From IMG/VR virus record IMGVR_UViG_3300028800_000096, positions 1 to 64,000 of that record: a stretch of DNA of 64,000 nucleotides, one strand, 5' to 3'. The notes under the pieces are model-generated. The model was not told where the DNA came from, ran no database searches, and saw only the letters and a list, made by a program, of their open reading frames with translations. Shown here piece after piece: positions 45,688 to 53,519 of the stretch. This DNA comes from a virus. The stretch's first letter is position 1. The number at the start of each line of letters is the position of its first letter. The position numbers and the translations under genes were made by a program.

Positions 45688-47069
45688 TGCTGGACCTCGC
45701 AGGAACGCCGTTTGCAGACGCCGAACTCGAGCGGGCGCTCATCGCGCTGGTTCTGAAGGACGGCCGCGCAATCGAGCGCATCGGCAATCTCGAGCCGGAC
45801 GATCTGACCGATCCGTCTCTCAGCGCCGTGCTCGAGGCGGCGCAAGCGATGGCGAAGGACGGTAAGCCGGTTAGTGCCGTGACGCTTCTGCCGCGGCTCC
45901 GGGGTATCGTGGCGCTGGACGGATCGACCGGACTCGATGTCGTCGGCAAGCTGACCGTTGTCGGCAATGAGCCCAAGGTCGAGGAGATCGCTCGCCGTCT
46001 GAAAGAGATCGCCCTTCGCCGCGGCATGAGCGATTATCTTGCGGCCATAGCTCAGCAGGCGACGGACGAGAAAATCAAACCGCGCGCGCTCGTCGAAGAG
46101 GTCGGCAAGCATCTAGAAACCTTCGTCAAAGTCGAAAATGACGCGATTGCGCCGGAGACGATTAGTTCCGTCTCGGAAAAGTTTCTCGAATATCTGAAAT
46201 CTGATGTGGCGGCCATCGAGATCACCACCGGGCTCGCGGACCTGGATGCTTCAACAGCCGGATGGCACCGCGGACAATTCGCCATCGTTGCCGGTCGCCC
46301 GTCGATGGGCAAGTCATGTTTCGCGCTGTCGTCGCTTCTTAAAACCGCTCAAGCGGGGCACGGCGTTATGTTTTTCTCGCTCGAGATGTCGGCGTTCCAG
46401 CTTGCCGCGCGCGCCTTGACGGATCTCGCCTATACCGAGCCTGTGATCCACTACAAGGATCTCCGACCTGGAAAAGCCGAAGCGCATATTCGGCGCCTCG
46501 AGAACGCCGCGGCGACATTCAAGGGTCTGCCGATCCAGATCGACACAACGCCTGGTCTAACGGCTGCGGATATCTTCGATCGCACGAAACGCGCCGTCGA
46601 AGCATTCAAGCGGGCAGGCAAACGCCTCGACTGCGTTTTTATCGATCACCTTCTGAAAGTCTCGCCCTCCGGCCGGTATGCGGGACAGCCGGTCAAGGAA
46701 CTCGATGAAATCAGCAGCGCCATGTGCGACCTCGCGAAAAAGCTCGATGTTGCCGTCATCGGATTGCACCAGCTCAATCGCCAGAACGAGGATCGCGACA
46801 ACCAGCGTGCGTTGCTCTCCGATCTCCGCGGATCTGGCTCGCTCGAGCAGGATGCTGATTTGGTTCTGTTCTGTTACCGCCCAGCCTATCGCCTCGAGCG
46901 GCTAAATCCTGAATCGGAAAGCGAACGCGAGGAACGTGACCTCGTTCTCAGCGCGCTCCGCTACACGCTCGAACTTCAAATCGCAAAACAGCGGCAGGGT
47001 CCGACCGACACCATAGAATTGTGGTGCGATATCGGCGCCAACGCCGTGCGCAACAAGTCATGGAGGTAG
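45687..47069 (+). CDS. dnaB: replicative DNA helicase, DnaB type
   Basis: 460 residues; TGATG overlap with the initiator-like gene. An N-terminal helical domain (PFADAELERALIALVLKDGR) is followed by the RecA-like domain: Walker A AGRPSMGKS (about residues 202-210), EMSAFQLAARAL, Walker B FIDHLLKVS, GLHQLNRQ, DLRGSGSLEQDADLVLF, and a C-terminal QIAKQRQGPTDTIELW loop. All DnaB landmarks are in place, so it should unwind at the phage fork. Confidence 0.95.
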   Translation: MLDLAGTPFADAELERALIALVLKDGRAIERIGNLEPDDLTDPSLSAVLEAAQAMAKDGKPVSAVTLLPRLRGIVALDGSTGLDVVGKLTVVGNEPKVEEIARRLKEIALRRGMSDYLAAIAQQATDEKIKPRALVEEVGKHLETFVKVENDAIAPETISSVSEKFLEYLKSDVAAIEITTGLADLDASTAGWHRGQFAIVAGRPSMGKSCFALSSLLKTAQAGHGVMFFSLEMSAFQLAARALTDLAYTEPVIHYKDLRPGKAEAHIRRLENAAATFKGLPIQIDTTPGLTAADIFDRTKRAVEAFKRAGKRLDCVFIDHLLKVSPSGRYAGQPVKELDEISSAMCDLAKKLDVAVIGLHQLNRQNEDRDNQRALLSDLRGSGSLEQDADLVLFCYRPAYRLERLNPESESEREERDLVLSALRYTLELQIAKQRQGPTDTIELWCDIGANAVRNKSWR

Positions 47070-47071
47070 GA

Positions 47072-47884
47072 ATGTTTATCGAAGCAGCCGACCTCTACGT
47101 GAGTCTTGGATTCAAGGTTTTTCCGCTCGGTCACGGGTCGAAACTTCCTGCGATCAAAGGCGGGAAGGGCTTCAAGGACGCAACCGACGATCCGACCCAG
47201 ATCGACGCTTGGGCTCGAGCTTATCCCAAGTGCAACATCGCAATTGCCACGGGCGAACCGTCCGGGATTGTCGTCATCGATGTTGATCCAAGGAATGACG
47301 GCTTTGCTAGTATTTCAAAGCTCGCCGGCGCCGGTAATCTGTTTCCGGCATGTCCGACCGCGAAGACGGGCAACAACGGTCGGCATATGTACTTCCGCCT
47401 TCCGGAAGGATTGAAATCGAGCAAGGACCGGCTCGGCCCCGGCATTGATGTGAAATCCACGGGTGGCTATGTCGTGGCGGCGCCGAGCTGGATTGCACCG
47501 ACTGAGGCCGGACCAGGCGGAACCTATCAGTGGCTCGTGTCGCCCGAAACGACACCGATCCAACCGCTGCCGCGTTGGTGCGTTGAAAAGCTCATGCCGA
47601 AAGCTCGCGCCCTTCCGCGGTTCGAGCCGATGCAGACTTCCGAAATGGCACATCGCAGCCTCGAGGGCATGGCACGAAAGCTGGCGACGGCCGGCGCCGG
47701 AACGAGGAACAGCCTCCTCAATTGGGCCGCATACACAGTCGGCGCGCTCATTCGGCAAGGCAAACTCTCGAGCACATTAGCGGACCAGCGTTTGACGCAG
47801 GCGGCACTCGCATCTGGACTGACGCTTCCCGAAATCAAGGCAACTATCGCAAGCGGCTTCCGTGCCGGGGCAGGTGCGGAATGA
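47072..47884 (+). CDS. bifunctional DNA primase/polymerase (PrimPol N-domain)
   Basis: 270 residues from ATG 47072 (GGAGGTAGGA). The prim-pol N-terminal fold is shown by LGFKVFPLGHGSKLPAIKGG, NIAIATGEPSGIVVIDVDP with the metal-binding Asp70-x-Asp72, and GNNGRHMYFR with His105. A helical C-terminal part (about residues 180-270) may contact the helicase. It supplies primers beside DnaB. Confidence 0.9.
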   Translation: MFIEAADLYVSLGFKVFPLGHGSKLPAIKGGKGFKDATDDPTQIDAWARAYPKCNIAIATGEPSGIVVIDVDPRNDGFASISKLAGAGNLFPACPTAKTGNNGRHMYFRLPEGLKSSKDRLGPGIDVKSTGGYVVAAPSWIAPTEAGPGGTYQWLVSPETTPIQPLPRWCVEKLMPKARALPRFEPMQTSEMAHRSLEGMARKLATAGAGTRNSLLNWAAYTVGALIRQGKLSSTLADQRLTQAALASGLTLPEIKATIASGFRAGAGAE

Positions 47885-48507
47885 ACAACTACGACGGACG
47901 CACGAATGGATTATTGCTGCTTGATCTGATGCGGACGCTAGGCGCAAGCGACGCTGGCAATGTTGGTGGTTTTTTTGACGTCCCAGCGGAGTGGAGGTGT
48001 CCATGCTGTTATCGCACCAAGCCCGAGATGGCACGTCTCGACAAGAATGGGAATCTTCTCTGTTCAGTTCACCTGCATCACGATCACTATTGCGAACGCT
48101 TCGACATAGACGTTCGCAAACTGTCGCCGGGTGATTTCCAATTCAGCCGCGTCGTTCAGGATAGTCTCATCCGGTTCCCCGACACGTTCATCTGCAACGA
48201 TTGCAACGTAACGGAACCAAGAGCCAAGAAAGTAGTCGGGGCGCCGTCGTACTTCACGTTCGCACCGGTTGAGATCGCCTACTTCATCACTGTTTCAAGT
48301 GACGGTGAGGTGAGTCTCGATCCGGACCGGGCGAAGCGCGCCTATGATGCCGCAATCCCGACGATGAAACTGCTGTTCGAGAGAATTCAATCCATCACGA
48401 AAGCCGTCGCCACTGGTTCGGACTTTGAACCGCTCGCCGCATCTGTCGGCCGGGTCATGTCTCGGCTCCACGCCAACATCATCAATCGCAAAGAGGCCGC
48501 TGAATGA
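47881..48507 (+). CDS. zinc/HNH-like nuclease-type protein
   Basis: 208 residues. After a leader come WRCPCCYRTKPEMARLDKNG, HLHHDHYCERF and FICNDCNVTE, the spacing of CxxC, HHDH and CxxC in HNH-type zinc proteins. The C-terminal half is helical. ATGA overlap at both ends. A nuclease acting in replication or recombination is likely, though the HNH core is divergent. Confidence 0.65.
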   Translation: MNNYDGRTNGLLLLDLMRTLGASDAGNVGGFFDVPAEWRCPCCYRTKPEMARLDKNGNLLCSVHLHHDHYCERFDIDVRKLSPGDFQFSRVVQDSLIRFPDTFICNDCNVTEPRAKKVVGAPSYFTFAPVEIAYFITVSSDGEVSLDPDRAKRAYDAAIPTMKLLFERIQSITKAVATGSDFEPLAASVGRVMSRLHANIINRKEAAE

Positions 48508-48689
48508 AATTCGGAACTCGCATCAAAGGCTTCAAGGTCAAGCAGGACGGACGCGGGAAGGTCACGCTTGAGCCGATTGCATTTTACAATCGCAAGGATG
48601 CGAGCGCGAAGCTTCGTGCATGGAAATCTAGCAAGGCAGTTCCAGTGCGTCAGGGTGTGCTCGGTTTACATTTCAAGGGGGGAAAATGA
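48504..48689 (+). CDS. small basic protein, unknown
   Basis: 61 residues, Lys-rich beta protein (FGTRIKGFKVKQDGRGKVTL). Overlaps both neighbours (ATGA). Possible nucleic-acid binder. Confidence 0.6.
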   Translation: MKFGTRIKGFKVKQDGRGKVTLEPIAFYNRKDASAKLRAWKSSKAVPVRQGVLGLHFKGGK

Positions 48690-49015
48690 GTTCTGAAATC
48701 GACCGCTTCAACCAAGGTCTGCAAGACCTGATCTTCATCCGGGAAAAGCTCAATGCTGAACTGAATGGAGAACTTGCACGATCAGATAAACTCGCAAAAG
48801 CTGTTGCCAATCTTCAGCACCTGAACGACGCGGCGCAGAATGTGATTGAAGATACTCTGTATCGGATTGGAGTTTGGCACGATCCGGATTCAGCGGGAGA
48901 GCCGCCGCCCCTTCCGGATATCAAGATGCCCAATATCGCGAGACCAAAACCCCTACCTTCGGAAAACTACGCCGATCATCTTTTGAAACAGGCAAACGGG
49001 AGCCGGGTGAATTGA
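48686..49015 (+). CDS. helical protein, unknown
   Basis: 109 residues: helical first 70 (RFNQGLQDLIFIREKLNAEL), then a Pro-rich end (PPPLPDIKMPNIARPKPLP). The stop overlaps the TTG of the next gene (TTGA). Confidence 0.55.
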   Translation: MSSEIDRFNQGLQDLIFIREKLNAELNGELARSDKLAKAVANLQHLNDAAQNVIEDTLYRIGVWHDPDSAGEPPPLPDIKMPNIARPKPLPSENYADHLLKQANGSRVN

Positions 49016-49791
49016 AAATCATCTCGTCTGCGGCCATGCTGAAGCAACGCCTATCCCTGAAACGGCAGGGACGATTGGGCGAGAATATGACCGTGCCACC
49101 TAGAAGCCCTGAGGATCGCGTCAGAGCGGCAAGAGCGCGTCTGGCTATCCAAGGAGCGCCTCACCTCTACAAAGCTCCACAGCGCGCTCCTGCTTACGAG
49201 AACGAGCCAACTGCGGAGTGGCTAGAGAAGAACAGCGGCAACATAGAAACGCGCCACGTCAAATATGGAAAGGGAGGCTCTCACAAAGGCTACCGTGTTC
49301 GCCCGATCACCGAAGCGCACGCTGAGTCATTCCCAGATGAAATGCACCTCGCTTTTGCGCGGTTTATGCAGGATAGCGAATATCACCTCCGCATAGGTGT
49401 CTCGGATATCAACCGATCTGGAGGGGGAAGTCCATCCGCGCGGCTCGGAGGTCTGGGGTTAGTTCCGCAGTATGTCCGTGAAGGTCACCACAGACACGTC
49501 TGGCTGGAGCAGCAGCTCGCCGGCAACGCAGTCTTCAACCAGGTGCTCCGGAAGCTGGTCTACCGCTCCGACGTTCACGCAGATGGGAAGTCCTTCGATC
49601 TCGTCGAATTCGGGAAAGTCCTTTGGCCAGCGCTCAAGGATCAAAGCGCGCTGAGATGGAGCACGAAGACAGCCTTCCTCGCCTTTGGAGCGGAATTGAT
49701 GCGGCTTTACAAGGATCCGAGGTGCCCAAGGGTTATTTGGATCAACGACGAAGAGCGGGAAGGGGTTCGGAGACTGGAGATGGCACGATGA
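49012..49791 (+). CDS. phage protein, unknown
   Basis: 259 residues from the TTG at 49012 (251 from ATG 49036). A basic N-terminus (KQRLSLKRQG), a mid region RHVKYGKGGSHKGYRVRPI, and a helical C-terminal domain with VEFGKVLWPALKDQSALRW. The stop overlaps the next ATG (ATGA). No family recognised; the position at the end of the replication genes could suit a late regulator, but nothing shows this. Confidence 0.6.
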   Translation: MKIISSAAMLKQRLSLKRQGRLGENMTVPPRSPEDRVRAARARLAIQGAPHLYKAPQRAPAYENEPTAEWLEKNSGNIETRHVKYGKGGSHKGYRVRPITEAHAESFPDEMHLAFARFMQDSEYHLRIGVSDINRSGGGSPSARLGGLGLVPQYVREGHHRHVWLEQQLAGNAVFNQVLRKLVYRSDVHADGKSFDLVEFGKVLWPALKDQSALRWSTKTAFLAFGAELMRLYKDPRCPRVIWINDEEREGVRRLEMAR

Positions 49792-50015
49792 GCGGCATCA
49801 TAGAACATTTGCCGACGTCGCGGCTGACGCCGGACGTGGTACTTCATAGGGCTCTGGGTGATATTGAAAACACCCAAGCAGTCGTATTGCTAGTTCAGGA
49901 CACCGATGGACTTTGGAGCATTGAGTGGTCGCAAATGTCCGCCAGCGATCTGTGCTTTGCGGAGAAATGGCTTTCTCTCGAAATTGCTGATGTTCTACTC
50001 GGAATAGAAGGCTGA
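49788..50015 (+). CDS. small phage protein, unknown
   Basis: 75 residues; SGIIEHLPTSRLTPDVVLHRAL and AVVLLVQDTDGLWSIEWSQM form a helix-strand unit frequent in small phage proteins. ATGA overlap at its start. Unknown function. Confidence 0.6.
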   Translation: MSGIIEHLPTSRLTPDVVLHRALGDIENTQAVVLLVQDTDGLWSIEWSQMSASDLCFAEKWLSLEIADVLLGIEG

Positions 50016-50152
50016 CATGACATTGTCTCGATGAATACGACTGATGCATTGACGCGAATAGCGGGGGTTTAGATGCCGAGATATTTTACGGTCGTCCGAG
50101 ACGAACGGCCCAAAAGCAGTCGGCGCGACGAATCTTCGGTCGATGGGGATGG

Positions 50153-51337
50153 GTGGGGAAGGCTCTCGCACTTCCGTGGCAGGCGTATCTCGCTTGGCAG
50201 TTTTTCGTTCTTGTGGCGGCTGGCCTCATGACGAGGTGGGCCGCAATGCAAACCTATGCCCCGAACCTATCCAGTGTGGGATGGCTGCTTGTTTATATTG
50301 CTCTGTCATTTCTCCTTGTCGTCATATTAGCCGCCTGCGCATGGCTCGCGGGCTGGGCGCGAAAACAATGGATGGCGACTCCGGAGGCGGGACACACAAA
50401 AGGCGAAAAAGCCAGCTCCAGCGGCGTTGCACACGTCCCTCCAACCAATCTTGCGACAAGGCTGTATGTTGGAGAAATGGGCGTTGACGCGAATAGGCTG
50501 GTCACAGAACAGATTATAGAAATTTGGGGTCGTTGTTTTAATGCTACCGGCCATTCCTTATGGCTGCATCGCGTAAAGGGTAAAATCGAGTTGGGGCTTC
50601 AGTCCGATGGCACTGTTCGCAAGTTGGGAATGCTCCCGCCACCACTTATTTTAGCAGAGAGATCGAAAACCGAGAATCTGGCTGATGCGACAGAGATATT
50701 CTTCGTCCTCGAACAACGCATCCCGCAAGAATTCACCGAAATATTGCAATCTGTGACAGATGCGAAATCGGTACAGCTACTTTTTGAAAACCTGACCTTC
50801 GTCTTGGCATCGCACGAGTCCGCAACGGTGCAGCTTGAGATGCCCTTATGGGGAGGCGTCAGGATATACCGAAATCCCGAGCGAATACAGTCATCTCGCA
50901 TCTTCATAATGCGGGTGGAAACGGCGACGCTTGGCGGGGTGAAAAACTCCAACGGCGGTGCCACGAAAATCCCACTCATCGAGGCTGCGACCCGGTGCTT
51001 GGAGCAGACCGAGCATACAATCATCCCTACATTTGATAAGATGTTCGATAATTCGCCAGACGGGCGTTTGAGGTGGCATTGCAATGCCCTTTGGGAACGC
51101 GCCCCGATCTACGGCGTTGCACCACCATCCCGGGACGTGAAACAATTTCAATGGGCAAAATGGCGTCACACATACGGCATGAAAGTCGAAAACGGCGTAG
51201 CCTTTCTGAATCACCGCTACGAAAAGACTCGAATTGAAAAGCTGGAAATCAGAGAAGAGGATTTGAAAAAAGCGATTGTTGCGCTGTTAGCAATCGCCGG
51301 AGACGGTCAAGGTCAACAGGAGGAGAGCAATGTCTAG
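50153..51337 (+). CDS. membrane protein with large cytoplasmic domain, unknown
   Basis: 394 residues from GTG 50153. Two membrane helices (about residues 13-27 and 43-66: WLLVYIALSFLLVVILAACAW) are followed by a soluble domain of 300 residues with mixed alpha/beta pattern (EQIIEIWGRCFNATGHSLW, then FVLEQRIPQEF and the end helix). No known family. An ATG-started frame at 50073 with a good N-terminal sequence enters this region one frame off, so the start may lie upstream with a frameshift. Confidence 0.6.
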   Translation: MGKALALPWQAYLAWQFFVLVAAGLMTRWAAMQTYAPNLSSVGWLLVYIALSFLLVVILAACAWLAGWARKQWMATPEAGHTKGEKASSSGVAHVPPTNLATRLYVGEMGVDANRLVTEQIIEIWGRCFNATGHSLWLHRVKGKIELGLQSDGTVRKLGMLPPPLILAERSKTENLADATEIFFVLEQRIPQEFTEILQSVTDAKSVQLLFENLTFVLASHESATVQLEMPLWGGVRIYRNPERIQSSRIFIMRVETATLGGVKNSNGGATKIPLIEAATRCLEQTEHTIIPTFDKMFDNSPDGRLRWHCNALWERAPIYGVAPPSRDVKQFQWAKWRHTYGMKVENGVAFLNHRYEKTRIEKLEIREEDLKKAIVALLAIAGDGQGQQEESNV

Positions 51338-51345
51338 AGAATGGC

Positions 51346-51561
51346 GTGCCTGTTGCCCGCGTGCTGTATCGGACAAAGGCTGGGGCAAGAGTTTGGACGA
51401 CCGCATGGTGGGCGTTCAACGAGCACCGGAACGAGTATTGCTGGCATCGTGCGTTTGACGACTACGGCCCATTGGGCAACGTGATCGATGTAGATCAAGC
51501 CTCAATGGATGAGGCGGCGGCGTTTGTTGAGCGGGAATGGAAGCGGAGGATAAAGCGGTGA
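51346..51561 (+). CDS. small protein, unknown
   Basis: 71 residues from GTG 51346: VWTTAWWAFNEHRNEYCWHR, DYGPLGNVIDVDQASMDEAA and a basic end. A strong AGGAGGAG site precedes an ATG at 51330 in a different frame (42 codons), so the true start is unsure. The stop overlaps the next start. Confidence 0.55.
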   Translation: MPVARVLYRTKAGARVWTTAWWAFNEHRNEYCWHRAFDDYGPLGNVIDVDQASMDEAAAFVEREWKRRIKR

Positions 51562-51761
51562 CGGTCTACGCTGTCGTAACGTCATACGACTATGAGGGCT
51601 ACGGGCGACCTGTCATCTTCTCATCTCTTGAGAAGGCGATGGCATATGCCAAATCAGACCGCTTCTCGAAAGCCGTCGATGATGTCGAAGTTCGCGAGAT
51701 CGCACTGGACGGCGAGGACGAGGGGAAAGAGGTTTGGTCAAGACGGCGTAACGCGGCATAA
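51558..51761 (+). CDS. small protein, unknown
   Basis: 67 residues from GTG 51558 (GTGA overlap, GGAGGATAAAGC before it); an in-frame ATG at 51537 is also possible. TVYAVVTSYDYEGYGRPVIF and EKAMAYAKSDRFSK form a small alpha/beta unit. Last gene of the rightward early operon. Unknown function. Confidence 0.6.
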   Translation: MTVYAVVTSYDYEGYGRPVIFSSLEKAMAYAKSDRFSKAVDDVEVREIALDGEDEGKEVWSRRRNAA

Positions 51762-51829
51762 AAAAGAGGATTGCCTGGATGACAAACCCAGCGTCGTTTT
51801 CAACTAGGGCGTGCGCTGTAATTCAGCGA

Positions 51830-52003
51830 TCAGCCTTTCGATTTTTCGGATTTCTTCGCCTTCCCGATGGGCGCTTTGGCCAGCGCTTTGAGGGCGCGGT
51901 CGAAAGCCTCTGGGCTCTCGTCTGTTTCGAGTTCGCGCGCCTTGTCGATGAACTTCTGGCGCTGCGTTCGCGTGTCGGGCTTTTCGACTTTGGTTTTCGT
52001 CAT
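51830..52003 (-). CDS. small basic protein on the opposite strand
   Basis: 57 residues: MTKTKVEKPDTRTQRQKFID, then ARELETDESPEAFDRALKAL and a Lys-rich end. Small proteins of this pattern occur widely in rhizobial genomes and phages. It is convergent with the early operon and divergent from the next plus-strand gene. The nearest leftward promoter-like sequence is TACCTT at 52549-52544. Confidence 0.65.
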   Translation of the reverse strand: MTKTKVEKPDTRTQRQKFIDKARELETDESPEAFDRALKALAKAPIGKAKKSEKSKG

Positions 52004-52046
52004 GGTCTCAGTCTAGCTGATTTGGCGGCGTGCCACGAGGTGCGCC

Positions 52047-52223
52047 ATGGATGAGGTAGTTGTAACGCCAGAGATGATAAGCGCCGGGCTTGCAGAAATC
52101 AGCGGCACTGAATTGATCGACGCATGGGAAGGTTGGCATAGTCGAGAAGAACTGCTTACGGCGATTTATCAAGCGATGGAGAAACAGCGACGCGCGTCTG
52201 AACGAGCACGTCCGAGGGCCTGA
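52047..52223 (+). CDS. small protein, unknown
   Basis: 58 residues: MDEVVVTPEMISAGLAEISG, a helix with WEGWHSREELLTAIYQAMEK, and an Arg-rich end. The VTPEMI start is also found in the 53.0 kb protein, so the two may be paralogues. Ribosome site weak. Confidence 0.55.
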   Translation: MDEVVVTPEMISAGLAEISGTELIDAWEGWHSREELLTAIYQAMEKQRRASERARPRA

Positions 52224-52380
52224 CTTTGAGACGGAGGTTCCGGGTTTGGGTTTCCGCCGACGAAATACCCGCGAGGCCAGGGAATTTTTCCAAGTAGAGC
52301 TTCGGGCAAAAATGATGTGAAATTGTCTAAGCCTAACTCGGTAACGGAAAAGGCATGGGCGATTAGAAACAATAAAGGGC

Positions 52381-52409
52381 TTGACATCGCGCCGAATCAC
52401 CTGCATATT
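52381..52409 (+). promoter_or_regulatory. sigma70-like promoter with GANTC in the spacer
   Basis: TTGACA 52381-52386, 17 bases, CATATT 52404-52409. The spacer contains GAATC (52394-52398), a CcrM/GcrA-type GANTC site. It reads toward the packaging genes but the terminator at 52426 lies immediately downstream. Confidence 0.65.
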
Positions 52410-52425
52410 GCGCGTACATCAGGCC

Positions 52426-52460
52426 ACGCCCGGAGCAATTCGCTTTCGGGCGTTTTCTAT
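52426..52460 (+). terminator. intrinsic terminator just behind the 52.38 kb promoter
   Basis: ACGCCCG pairs with CGGGCGT (up to two more pairs) around a 10-14 base loop, followed by TTTTCTATTT. From a start near 52416 the RNA would be only about 45 bases long unless antiterminated. It could also end transcripts from the early operon. Confidence 0.8.
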
Positions 52461-52628
52461 TTCAAATCAATATCTTAAGACCAAATGCCACTATATTCCG
52501 ACATGCGAATCAAACAGGGCAATAACGGTCTAAGGTGATTTGGAAGGTAATTGGATCTCAATCTGAGGTGCTGTCCTAACTAGGACAGTCGCCCGTCCAC
52601 AACCCACTTGACTTAGGGCACGTGCTTG
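52461..52628. promoter_or_regulatory. regulatory gap with palindrome before the packaging genes
   Basis: CTGTCCTA-AC-TAGGACAG (52571-52588) is a perfect 18-base inverted repeat. GGTGATTTGGAAGGTA (52534-52549) is identical to 39949-39964 at PL. No gene is seen. Likely binding sites for regulators of the late region or of the minus-strand gene at 51.8 kb. Confidence 0.55.
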
Positions 52629-52934
52629 ATGGGAACGATTGAAGTCGATGAGCTTGCTAGAGTTCTATTTGAGAAAATGGAGACTTTGGAGCCAACTGAA
52701 AAAGGAGATGAAGGCTGGGACGCGCTCTCGGAGCACGATAAGGATTTTTATCGAATCTCCATTTGGGCCATTATCGAGGCGCTAGGAATTCCGGTCGCCA
52801 CAAACAACCTCATCTGCAAGTTGACTATCTTACGTTCGCCACTTAGTGAGCACGACAGGGCGGCGATAATTACAACTGAGATGGTGTACGAGGGGCGATT
52901 GGCGATAAGTCGGGGGCTTTGTACGCTGTTATAA
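52629..52934 (+). CDS. small helical protein, unknown
   Basis: 101 residues from ATG 52629 (a TTG 3 bases earlier is possible). EVDELARVLFEKMETLEPTE, KDFYRISIWAIIEALGIPV and a C-terminal helix. First gene behind the late regulatory gap. Function unknown. Confidence 0.6.
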   Translation: MGTIEVDELARVLFEKMETLEPTEKGDEGWDALSEHDKDFYRISIWAIIEALGIPVATNNLICKLTILRSPLSEHDRAAIITTEMVYEGRLAISRGLCTLL

Positions 52935-53068
52935 TCGCGCTCGGAGTCATCGGCGTTTTAGGCTACGCGGTGTTTATTGTGAGGACTTTGGTAAGGTCAC
53001 GGAACAGATTTCGATGTGTAATGATTCTTCGCGACAGGGCGGCAATGAAAAGGGGGTCCCTCAGATAG
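52919..53068 (+). CDS. possible tiny membrane protein
   Basis: 49 residues from TTG 52919: a membrane helix AVIIALGVIGVLGYAVFIV followed by an Arg-rich tail. Overlaps both neighbouring genes. Start codon and lack of a clear site make this uncertain. Confidence 0.3.
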   Translation: MYAVIIALGVIGVLGYAVFIVRTLVRSRNRFRCVMILRDRAAMKRGSLR

Positions 53069-53226
53069 AGGTGACGCCTGAAATGATTGAGGCTGGTGTG
53101 AAGATTTACACCGATTGGTGGGAAGGGCGCGCAATATTGCCCGCACCTACCGAGGCGGCTTTTGTCGAGCATCTGTTTCGACATATGGCTGCCATCCAAC
53201 AGCGTGGCAGCCAGAGGTCGCCATAA
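53014..53226 (+). CDS. small protein, unknown
   Basis: 70 residues: VPQIEVTPEMIEAGVKIYTD, then WWEGRAILPAPTEAAFVEHL. Shares VTPEMI-(A)G with the 52.0 kb protein. Unknown function. Confidence 0.6.
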   Translation: MCNDSSRQGGNEKGVPQIEVTPEMIEAGVKIYTDWWEGRAILPAPTEAAFVEHLFRHMAAIQQRGSQRSP

Positions 53227-53354
53227 AACCACGGTTGCCACCACTTACCGGAAATCACGGATAGTTGCTCTATGCAACAGTCGAATTAGGCCAGCCATCC
53301 GGCCTATACGCTTGTCTCGCGTATCACATTTTCCAATGTGGAAAGGATGGCACC

Positions 53355-53447
53355 ATGGACAGCAGCAGTCTCGAAAAGGCCCGCAAAGACCCGTTCGGCG
53401 GAAACGCCGTCCCGTGGCTCATCTTGCCGGCTGAGCCGAGTAGCTAG
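53355..53447 (+). CDS. tiny protein, unknown
   Basis: 30 residues after AAAGGATGG: MDSSSLEKARKDPFGGNAVP, then WLILPAEPSS. The ribosome site and isolated position favour a real gene. Unknown. Confidence 0.45.
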   Translation: MDSSSLEKARKDPFGGNAVPWLILPAEPSS

Positions 53448-53519
53448 AGATTCACGCCGTCCTGAACAAGACAACGGCCTGGGGAAACCTGGGCCGTTTG
53501 GAATTTTGGAGGCACTACC

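Noticed and set aside
51779-52054. Plus-strand 91-codon frame
   Set aside because: Antisense shadow of the minus-strand 57-residue gene at 51830-52003, which has better codon use and a known type of sequence.
52008-52406. Minus-strand 132-codon frame in the late regulatory gap
   Set aside because: Crosses the plus-strand gene at 52047 and the promoter/terminator; sequence is Arg/Phe-rich as in antisense frames.
53473-53505. Terminator before the ART-like gene (AACGGCC...GGCCGTT)
   Set aside because: The stem is clear but the T-run is broken (TTTGGAATTTT), so termination is doubtful.
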